Source of the DNA: Bacillus swezeyi
GTDB taxonomy: Bacteria; Bacillota; Bacilli; Bacillales; Bacillaceae
Reading direction: 5' to 3'
Length of the DNA: 64,000 nucleotides
Assembly (NCBI RefSeq): GCF_001969815.1
Contig: NZ_MRBK01000004.1
Span: forward strand, 62,001 to 126,000
Shown here: positions 57,180 to 64,000 of the stretch, piece after piece
How positions within the stretch are numbered: position 1 is the stretch's first letter
Layout of the letters: the number at the start of each line of letters is the position of its first letter
The notes under the pieces: generated by a model
The model's input: the letters and a program-made list of their open reading frames with translations, nothing else
Told to the model about the DNA's origin: nothing
Databases searched by the model: none
Program-made: the position numbers and the translations under genes

Positions 57180-57734
57180 TCACCCCTTCTTTCGATTTTC
57201 ACCTGCTAGTTGACGTTCGATGCGGGCAAGCTTTCCGCTGATACTGCCGTCATAAATGCGGTTTCCAATGCGGATTTTCACTCCGCCTATGAGATCCGGA
57301 TTCACTTCATTCCTGACGCGCAAGGAAGCGGCTCCGGCTTTTTTTGCAAACACTTTAGAAAAAGAGGAAATCTCCTCTTCACTGAGCGGTTTTACAGAAT
57401 ACACAATCGCATCTTCCGTCTGGCGGAACCGGTTTGCCATTTTGACATATTCGTCCGCCAGATCCGGGACGATCGGCGTGCGGCTGCGGTCGACAAGGAG
57501 ATAAAGTGTATGTAAGACTGCGGTCGAAACAGATCCGAACGAGTCTTTCAAAATCTGCTTTTTCTTTTCTGTCGGTACTTTAGGATGGCTCAGCACGGCA
57601 TTGAGCTCTTTATGATCAATAAACATCTTCTTAACGACGGTCAGCTCTTCCTCTATTTCATTGACAAGCTTGGATTCAAGCGCAATGTCAAACAGAGCGG
57701 CTGCATAGCGTTTGGAGACAGCTGATTGACTCAT
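57180..57734 (-). CDS. atpH: ATP synthase delta subunit
   Basis: Encodes 184 residues. The N-terminal helical bundle includes [15 protein letters not shown] (5-19), and the C-terminal domain contains [23 protein letters not shown] near 140-162, the delta signature. It links the peripheral stalk to the top of F1. Its ATG overlaps the atpF stop (ATGA), so translation is coupled. Confidence 0.96.
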   Translation of the reverse strand: MSQSAVSKRYAAALFDIALESKLVNEIEEELTVVKKMFIDHKELNAVLSHPKVPTEKKKQILKDSFGSVSTAVLHTLYLLVDRSRTPIVPDLADEYVKMANRFRQTEDAIVYSVKPLSEEEISSFSKVFAKKAGAASLRVRNEVNPDLIGGVKIRIGNRIYDGSISGKLARIERQLAGENRKKG

Positions 57735-58249
57735 CGGCTTTCTCCTACTTCTTTAAGATAATCCTGGATCAATTTTTCCTGGGCTTGTTCGTCCAGTTCT
57801 TTTTCAATGACTTTTGAAGCAATCATCACAGACAATGAAGCAACCTGCTCACGCAGGGCACTGACTGCCTGGTCTCTTTCTTTGACGATTTCGCTTCTCG
57901 CTGATTCTTTCATGCGTTCAGCTTCCTGACGCGCAGCCTTCATGATCTCATCTTTTTGCTGTTCTCCCAGTTTTTTCGCATTTTCAATCAGCGAATGGGA
58001 TTCTACACGTGCTTCTTTCAAAAGCGCCTGCTGCTCTTCAATGAGTTTCTTCGCTTCTTCATTCTTTTTCTCGGCAGAGGAGATCTCTCCGGTAATGTAG
58101 TCTTCACGCTCTTTCATTATATTTAATAGCGGCCCTAAAGCGTATTTCTTCAAGAGCGCTAACAAAATCAGCATGGCAACAAGCTGGAACAGCATTGTTC
58201 CGGCGTTAAACCCTACTCCAGCACCCATAACCTGTGGTAAAAAAGACAT
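57731..58249 (-). CDS. atpF: ATP synthase b subunit
   Basis: Encodes 172 residues: one membrane helix near 18-38 ([21 protein letters not shown]) followed by a long charged coiled coil, the peripheral stalk. The last 60 residues are nearly the same as in B. subtilis. ATG 58249 lies 12 bases from AAGGGAG; the in-frame TTG 58261 directly abuts it and is less likely. Upstream is a 160-base gap with hairpins. Confidence 0.96.
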   Translation of the reverse strand: MSFLPQVMGAGVGFNAGTMLFQLVAMLILLALLKKYALGPLLNIMKEREDYITGEISSAEKKNEEAKKLIEEQQALLKEARVESHSLIENAKKLGEQQKDEIMKAARQEAERMKESARSEIVKERDQAVSALREQVASLSVMIASKVIEKELDEQAQEKLIQDYLKEVGESR

Positions 58250-58370
58250 CGAATACGGCAACTCCCTTCTTGCAGATTATCTCTCCGAGGCCATCGAAAA
58301 ATGTTCTCCCTCTTTTTTCAGGAGGGTGTTTCTTCCGGCCGTTATGACAGTTCAAGCAACCATAAAGCAA

Positions 58371-58403
58371 TGGCGAAGGCCTCTTGCAGTGATCTTCGCC
58401 ATT
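58371..58403. other. Hairpin in the atpE-atpF intercistronic region
   Basis: ATGGCGAAG (58371-58379) and CTTCGCCAT (58395-58403) form a perfect 9-bp stem 20 bases after the atpE stop. A second, smaller stem (CCCTC/GAGGG, about 58311-58328) lies nearer to atpF. They may protect the atpE message or attenuate read-through. Confidence 0.55.
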
Positions 58404-58422
58404 TTACTAGTTATATAAGTTT

Positions 58423-58650
<228 letters not shown>

Positions 58651-58683
58651 TTAATTGTTATCCTTATCGGATATGTCTTTTTT

Positions 58684-59809
<1,126 letters not shown>

Positions 59810-59879
59810 ATACGCTCCTGATGTAAAATTTTTAAAAATCTATCTTACGATTACGGTAAACTAGGCGGTTGACCATTTT

Positions 59880-59898
59880 ACAGAACAATGCGTTCTGT
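59880..59898 (-). other. Leader hairpin 2 of the atp transcript
   Basis: ACAGAAC (59880-59886) and GTTCTGT (59892-59898) form a 7-bp stem with a five-base loop within the leader. Confidence 0.45.
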
Positions 59899-59994
59899 TC
59901 AAGACTTCACACAACCCGATAATGCACGAGCCGATATTTTGTCTGTCGCCTGCCAATATGGGGTTTTCAAAGGATTTTTCACAGAGGACTGGTC

Positions 59995-60028
59995 ATTATG
60001 ATAACCGCTATGAAAACCTTATCATAAT
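59995..60028 (-). other. Hairpin at the 5' end of the atp transcript
   Basis: ATTATGATAA (59995-60004) and TTATCATAAT (60019-60028) form a perfect 10-bp stem with a 14-base loop. The expected transcription start is near 60032, so the stem begins within a few bases of the RNA end. Confidence 0.65.
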
Positions 60029-60038
60029 AGCCTATTTT

Positions 60039-60067
60039 AGCATACAATAGCCCCCCTAAGGTGTCAA
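60039..60067 (-). promoter_or_regulatory. Sigma-A promoter of the atp operon
   Basis: On the minus strand TTGACA (60062-60067) is a consensus -35, followed after 17 bases by TATGCT (60039-60044). Confidence 0.8.
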
Positions 60068-60171
60068 TCTGTTTAAAGTTAAAAAAATATTCATAATCAG
60101 ACAGCTTCTCACAAAATGTTCACAAATATGCCTTATTCAAGACACACATGTATAATTATGGTATAAATCAC

Positions 60172-60204
60172 AAAAAAAGAAAACCCTTTTTCAGGATTTT
60201 CTTT
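60172..60204 (-). terminator. Terminator of upp
   Basis: AAAGAAAA (60176-60183) and TTTTCTTT (60197-60204) arms with a CC/GG extension, followed on the minus strand by a T-run. Confidence 0.8.
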
Positions 60205-60207
60205 TGA

Positions 60208-60837
60208 TTATTTCGTTCCGAACATCCGGTCTCCGGCGTCGCCCAAACCGGGAACGATATATCCTTTTTCATTTAGTTTTTCATCCAAAGCTGCAATGTA
60301 AATGTCAACGTCAGGATGATGCTTCTGAAATTCGTCCACACCTTCCGGGGCAGCAATCAGGCACATAAAACGGATATTTTTCGCGCCGCGTTTCTTCAAG
60401 CTGTTCAGCGCTTCTACTGCTGAACCGCCGGTTGCAAGCATCGGATCGACAACGATGAATTCACGTTCTTCGACATCGGATGGAAGCTTGACATAGTATT
60501 CAACAGGCTTCAATGTTTCAGGATCACGATAAAGTCCGACATGGCCGACTTTTGCTGCAGGAATCAGCTTCAAAATTCCGTCCACCATTCCCAGCCCGGC
60601 TCTGAGAATCGGAACAACCCCAAGTTTTTTCCCGGCGATCACGCTTGATTTAGCCATTTGAACAGGCGTTTCCACATCGACTTCCTGGAGCGGAAGATCG
60701 CGCGTAATTTCAAAAGCCATCAGTGTTGCAACCTCATCAACAAGCTCTCTGAATTCTTTTGTTCCGGTCTTCACGTCCCGGATATATGTAAGCTTATGCT
60801 GTATAAGAGGGTGATCAAACACGTATACCTTTCCCAT
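60208..60837 (-). CDS. upp: Uracil phosphoribosyltransferase
   Basis: Encodes 209 residues. The PRPP-binding loop [15 protein letters not shown] is at about 130-144, and [11 protein letters not shown] near 78 and the C-terminal [17 protein letters not shown] bind uracil. It salvages uracil to UMP. ATG 60837 follows AAAGGAG. It sits between glyA and the atp operon as in B. subtilis. Confidence 0.97.
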   Translation of the reverse strand: MGKVYVFDHPLIQHKLTYIRDVKTGTKEFRELVDEVATLMAFEITRDLPLQEVDVETPVQMAKSSVIAGKKLGVVPILRAGLGMVDGILKLIPAAKVGHVGLYRDPETLKPVEYYVKLPSDVEEREFIVVDPMLATGGSAVEALNSLKKRGAKNIRFMCLIAAPEGVDEFQKHHPDVDIYIAALDEKLNEKGYIVPGLGDAGDRMFGTK

Positions 60838-60928
60838 ATCCGTTTTCAGCTCCTTTTTTTCACACTTCTATTGATTTTACATAAAAAAACGGCAGGTTTC
60901 AACAAAAATCAAGATGCAAATTTATGAC

Positions 60929-60957
60929 AAAAAGCCGCCCCTATCACAAGGAGCGGC
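60929..60957 (-). terminator. Terminator of glyA
   Basis: GCCGCCCC (60934-60941) pairs with GGAGCGGC (60950-60957) with one G-U pair, followed by TTTTT on the minus strand. Confidence 0.85.
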
Positions 60958-60968
60958 CGGAATTCTTC

Positions 60969-62216
60969 TTAATAATCTAATCCAGTATATAAAGGAAATC
61001 TGTCTGTCAATGCTTCTACACGCTGTTTTGCTTCTTCAAGCTTTGCTTTGTCTTCGTAGTTTTTAAGAGCGAGCGCGATAATGGCTCCCACTTCTTCAAT
61101 TGCTTCCAGGTCAAAGCCGCGGCTTGTGACCGCCGCTGTACCGACACGGATTCCGCTTGTTACAAACGGTTTTTCAGGGTCATACGGAATCGCATTTTTG
61201 TTGACGGTAATCCCGACTTCATCAAGCACATTTTCGGCCACTTTTCCTGTAAGGCCGAGAGAACGCAAGTCGATCAGCACAAGATGGTTGTCTGTGCCGC
61301 CTGATACGAGCTGAACGCCCTCTTTTTTCAATGTTTCAGCCAAGCGCTTCGCATTGTCGATGACATTTTGCGCGTATGTTTTGAATTCGTCTTTTAAGGC
61401 TTCGCCAAAAGAAACAGCCTTCGCCGCGATGACGTGCATCAACGGTCCGCCTTGAATTCCAGGGAAGATCGATTTATCGATTTTCTTTGCGAACTCTTCA
61501 CGGCAAAGAATCATACCGCCGCGCGGTCCGCGCAGTGTTTTATGGGTAGTTGTCGTCACAAAGTCAGAATAAGGAACAGGATTCGGGTGAAGACCTGCAG
61601 CCACGAGTCCGGCGATATGCGCCATGTCAACCATCACATAGGCTCCGACTTCGTCTGCGATTTCACGGAACTTTTTAAAATCGATGGTGCGAGGATATGC
61701 GCTCGCTCCGGCAACGATAAGCTTCGGCTTATGTTTAAGCGCTTTTTCGCGGACATCATCGTAGTCAATATATTGCGTTTCTTTGTCAACGCCGTATTCT
61801 ACGAAGTTGTATTGGACACCGCTGAAGTTAACAGGGCTTCCGTGCGTTAAATGTCCGCCGTGGGCAAGATTCATTCCCAGCACAGTATCTCCGTGTTCCA
61901 AAATGGTAAAGTATACGGCCATGTTCGCTTGTGCACCGGAATGAGGCTGGACGTTCACATGTTCAGCGCCGAAAATTTGCTTCGCGCGGTCCCGTGCGAT
62001 GTCCTCTGCGACGTCTACATACTCACATCCGCCATAGTAACGCTTCCCGGGATATCCTTCTGCATATTTATTTGTTAAGACGGAGCCTTGAGCTTCCATG
62101 ACCGCTTCACTTACAAAGTTTTCCGAAGCAATCAGCTCAATCTTCGACTGTTGACGTTTCCGCTCATCTTGAATGGCGCTAAATACTTGTTCATCTTGCG
62201 CAGGTAAATGTTTCAT
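60969..62216 (-). CDS. glyA: Serine hydroxymethyltransferase
   Basis: Encodes 415 residues, the B. subtilis length. The PLP lysine is in [13 protein letters not shown] near 226; [11 protein letters not shown] near 94 and [12 protein letters not shown] near 197 are the cofactor pocket. It converts serine and tetrahydrofolate to glycine and methylene-tetrahydrofolate, the main one-carbon source. ATG 62216 follows AGGAGAGG. PurR-like boxes upstream fit the known purine control of glyA. Confidence 0.97.
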   Translation of the reverse strand: MKHLPAQDEQVFSAIQDERKRQQSKIELIASENFVSEAVMEAQGSVLTNKYAEGYPGKRYYGGCEYVDVAEDIARDRAKQIFGAEHVNVQPHSGAQANMAVYFTILEHGDTVLGMNLAHGGHLTHGSPVNFSGVQYNFVEYGVDKETQYIDYDDVREKALKHKPKLIVAGASAYPRTIDFKKFREIADEVGAYVMVDMAHIAGLVAAGLHPNPVPYSDFVTTTTHKTLRGPRGGMILCREEFAKKIDKSIFPGIQGGPLMHVIAAKAVSFGEALKDEFKTYAQNVIDNAKRLAETLKKEGVQLVSGGTDNHLVLIDLRSLGLTGKVAENVLDEVGITVNKNAIPYDPEKPFVTSGIRVGTAAVTSRGFDLEAIEEVGAIIALALKNYEDKAKLEEAKQRVEALTDRFPLYTGLDY

Positions 62217-62265
62217 CAGCGAGATCCTCTCCTATCTGTTTCCATTTCGTTTATTATACCATCTC

Positions 62266-62294
62266 ATTGTACACGGTTTTTCATGCAAATGTAA
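62266..62294 (-). promoter_or_regulatory. Promoter of glyA
   Basis: On the minus strand TTACAT (62289-62294), 17 bases, TACAAT (62266-62271). A second TATAAT at 62253-62258 lacks a good -35. Confidence 0.6.
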
Positions 62295-62329
62295 GGGATT
62301 ATTTTTGAAAATCGTTTTTTATTTTGATA

Positions 62330-62373
62330 AAAACCGAATATTAAAAGATTATACGATTCATATAGTTCGATAT
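62330..62373. promoter_or_regulatory. PurR-box pair upstream of glyA
   Basis: AAAACCGAATATT (from 62330, plus strand) and ATATCGAACTATA (minus strand, within 62360-62373) are inverted copies resembling the PurBox core CCGAAC, separated by about 16 bases, the usual spacing of PurR sites. Confidence 0.6.
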
Positions 62374-62404
62374 ATCATTTTTTAAGAATATTATTTCAAA
62401 AAAG

Positions 62405-62425
62405 AAAAAAGCCGGATAACCGACT
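62405..62425 (-). terminator. Terminator of ywlG
   Basis: AGTCGG-TTAT-CCGGCT (with one G-U pair), followed by six T on the minus strand. Confidence 0.7.
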
Positions 62426-62450
62426 CTCTTTCCGCATTCGGCGTTTTCAG

Positions 62451-62993
62451 CTACTCCGCTTCATATACGGCGCGCACCCCGCCAATCAGTTTAGGCCTTG
62501 TCCGCGCAAGTGTCACATGAGCTTCACCAAGCTGCTTCTCTGATACGCGGACGGGAACTGCCACAGGTTTTAAATGCATGCCTATGAACGTATCCCCTAT
62601 GTCGATGCCTGCATCAGCCTCTATCCGCTCGACAAGCACCGGAGCTTTCATATGTTTATACGCGTATGAAGCCATCGATCCTCCCGCCTTCGGCACCGGA
62701 ACGGCAAAAACGATCGGAAGGCCCCAAGCCGCGGCCGTTTCTTCTTCAACAACCAGCGATCTGTTTAAATGTTCGCAGCATTGAAAAGCAAGCGCAGCAC
62801 CCGTTTTTTGCTGAAGCTCCTCAAGGCCTTTGTAGATCGTTTCTGCGATTTCTTCGCTTCCGGATGTACCGATATGCCTTCCGGCCACCTCGCTTGTGCT
62901 GCATCCGATGACAGTAATCTGACCGGCACGCAAATTCGCTTCTTTATCAAATTCCTCTAAAATAGAACGCCATGTCTGTTCGAGATTTTCCAT
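62451..62993 (-). CDS. ywlG: YwlG (DUF436/UPF0340)
   Basis: Encodes 180 residues of the UPF0340 family. Conserved parts are [23 protein letters not shown] near 28-50, [16 protein letters not shown] near 74 and [11 protein letters not shown] near 140. The protein is soluble; the function is unknown. It lies between rpiB and glyA in the same direction, 15 bases after rpiB, as in B. subtilis. Confidence 0.9.
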   Translation of the reverse strand: MENLEQTWRSILEEFDKEANLRAGQITVIGCSTSEVAGRHIGTSGSEEIAETIYKGLEELQQKTGAALAFQCCEHLNRSLVVEEETAAAWGLPIVFAVPVPKAGGSMASYAYKHMKAPVLVERIEADAGIDIGDTFIGMHLKPVAVPVRVSEKQLGEAHVTLARTRPKLIGGVRAVYEAE

Positions 62994-63008
62994 GTTTCAT
63001 GACACCCT

Positions 63009-63458
63009 TTATACATTCTTGTCTTCATAATCAGCGATCTTTCCGATGCGGACGGCATGCCGCCCTGCAGAAAATTCCGTGGTAAGCCAAACCTTCGCAA
63101 TCTCCCGGGCCAGCCCCGGACCGATTACCCTTTCACCCATCGCCAAAACATTTGTGTCATTATGCTCTCTCGTCATTTTGGCGCTGAATACATCGTGGAC
63201 AAGAGCGCAGCGGATGCCTTTTACTTTATTGGCGGAAATGCTCATGCCGATTCCTGTGCCGCAAATTAAAATGCCTCTGTCCGCTTCCCCGTTTGCTACT
63301 TTTTGAGCGACCGGAAATGCATAATCCGGGTAGTCCACAGACCCTGAACCGCATTCACACCCTAAATCTTCATATTCAATGTTCAATTCGTCCATTAAAG
63401 TAGTAATTTCTTTTCTGATATTGATTCCGCCGTGATCTGAAGCTATGAGTACTTTCAT
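63009..63458 (-). CDS. rpiB: Ribose-5-phosphate isomerase B-type protein YwlF
   Basis: Encodes 149 residues of the RpiB/LacAB family. MKVLIASDHGG at the start supplies the phosphate and ring-opening residues; ILICGTGIGMSISANKV near 65-81 contains the active-site Cys; REHNDTNVLAMGERV near 100 completes the site. It interconverts ribose-5-phosphate and ribulose-5-phosphate. ATG 63458 follows GGAGGAG; the extra 11 codons upstream are not used. Confidence 0.93.
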   Translation of the reverse strand: MKVLIASDHGGINIRKEITTLMDELNIEYEDLGCECGSGSVDYPDYAFPVAQKVANGEADRGILICGTGIGMSISANKVKGIRCALVHDVFSAKMTREHNDTNVLAMGERVIGPGLAREIAKVWLTTEFSAGRHAVRIGKIADYEDKNV

Positions 63459-63606
63459 GGGATGACTCCTCCTTGTTTTATGTGCCGCCAAGAGTCTGCG
63501 GAGACTGTTCGCAGCTTGTGTCTGAGAACGTCTCTGACTTCATTTTTGATTAAGTCTATTTTACCCGCTGCAGTTTGATTTGCAAACGCTGCCTGACCTG
63601 CTTCTT

Positions 63607-64000
63607 TTATTTTGATTTCCGAGACAGCCTTTTTGCCAGCTCCTCTAATAAATGCCCAAGCTCATCCCTTGTTTTTTGATAGTCGCTGAGCGAGCCGCCA
63701 AACGGATCAGAGATATCCCCGTTTTCGCCTTTGACATACTCTTTCAGCGTATAGATTTTGTCTTTGCTCTCCGAATATTCCTGTTCAGCCAAATGTTTGT
63801 GCTGCTCTGTCATCGTCAGAACAAGGTCAGCCCATTCGACCTTTTCTTTAGAAAGCTTCGCCGATGAATGATTGAGGGCAATATTTTTCTCAAAAAGGGC
63901 CTCGACTGCATATAAAGAAGCTTTTCCGTTTTCAGGAGCAAACAATCCGGCGGATTTGACAGAGACATCCAATTTTTTGCGGGATGCCGCCGATTTAAAA
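63607..64000 (-). CDS. ywlE: Protein-arginine phosphatase YwlE (5' end outside window)
   Basis: The frame continues through the right edge of the window (codons FKSAASRKKLDVSVKSAG), so the N-terminus with the CxxxxCR phosphatase loop is missing. About 131 residues remain. The general-acid motif SDPFGG is present near the end, and YTLKEYVKGENGD and KTRDELGHLLEELAKRL match YwlE. It removes phosphate from arginines marked by McsB. The usual length is about 150 residues, so 20-25 residues lie outside. Confidence 0.92.
   Translation of the reverse strand, partial: FKSAASRKKLDVSVKSAGLFAPENGKASLYAVEALFEKNIALNHSSAKLSKEKVEWADLVLTMTEQHKHLAEQEYSESKDKIYTLKEYVKGENGDISDPFGGSLSDYQKTRDELGHLLEELAKRLSRKSK

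Overview
The window is chromosomal DNA of a Bacillus, most likely of the B. licheniformis / B. paralicheniformis group. Almost every gene has a recognisable B. subtilis counterpart, and the order follows the B. subtilis mbl-to-ywlE segment in reverse: mbl, spoIIID, ywoH-ywoG, bcrC, amtB-glnK, spoIIQ, ywnH, ywnF, clsA, ywnB-ywnA, moaA-fdhD, ywmD, ywmC, spoIID, murAA, ywmB, ywzB, the atp operon, upp, glyA, ywlG, rpiB, ywlE. Into this backbone are set genes that B. subtilis 168 keeps elsewhere or lacks. The species call is inference from gene order and protein likeness remembered for these families; no search was run.

Layout. 1-4020: partial mbl, the mother-cell regulator spoIIID with its leader cistron usd, a MarR/MFS pair with a palindromic operator, and bcrC behind an ECF-type promoter. 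4085-11805: manganese pyrophosphatase, manganese catalase, a YqjF-like protein, an AT-rich TetR/oxidoreductase island with three similar operators, a CBS-pair protein, and a divergent pair of magnesium-type transporters (CorA and CNNM/CorC). 11864-13580: amtB-glnK with a TnrA site. 13588-14793: an ECF sigma factor coupled to a second ClpP. 14915-18738: spoIIQ, ywnH, ywnF, clsA.

18740-37987 is one co-directional siderophore locus on the minus strand. In transcription order it is btr, feuA, feuB, feuC, a BesA-like esterase, dhbA, dhbC, dhbE, dhbB, dhbF, an mbtH-like gene and an MFS exporter. It covers activation, uptake, iron release, synthesis and probable export of bacillibactin. Two Fur boxes (upstream of feuA and dhbA) and a direct repeat that looks like the Btr site divide it into two iron-controlled units. 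The two adenylation domains of DhbF carry the glycine and threonine specificity codes, as expected for bacillibactin.

38282-46681: a possible 27-residue membrane peptide, ywnB-ywnA with matching operators, a PH-domain protein, a degenerate site-2-protease-like protein, and a molybdenum/formate module (moaA-fdhD facing away from a formate/oxalate-type carrier and a YdeP-type molybdopterin oxidoreductase). 46750-52486: two secreted VWA paralogues that share an upstream block, spoIID with a sigma-E-like promoter, murAA, ywmB, ywzB. 52820-60067: the complete nine-gene ATP synthase operon atpIBEFHAGDC with its promoter and a structured leader. 60176-64000: upp, glyA (with PurR-like boxes), ywlG, rpiB and the 3' part of ywlE.

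The least ordinary items are the sigma factor/ClpP2 pair, in which the sigma factor ends in an ssrA-like Ala-Ala and its start codon sits in a perfect palindrome; the shared block in front of the VWA paralogues; the degenerate S2P-like protein; and the repeat-flanked promoter of the formate module. No insertion sequence, prophage, CRISPR array, rRNA or tRNA was seen.
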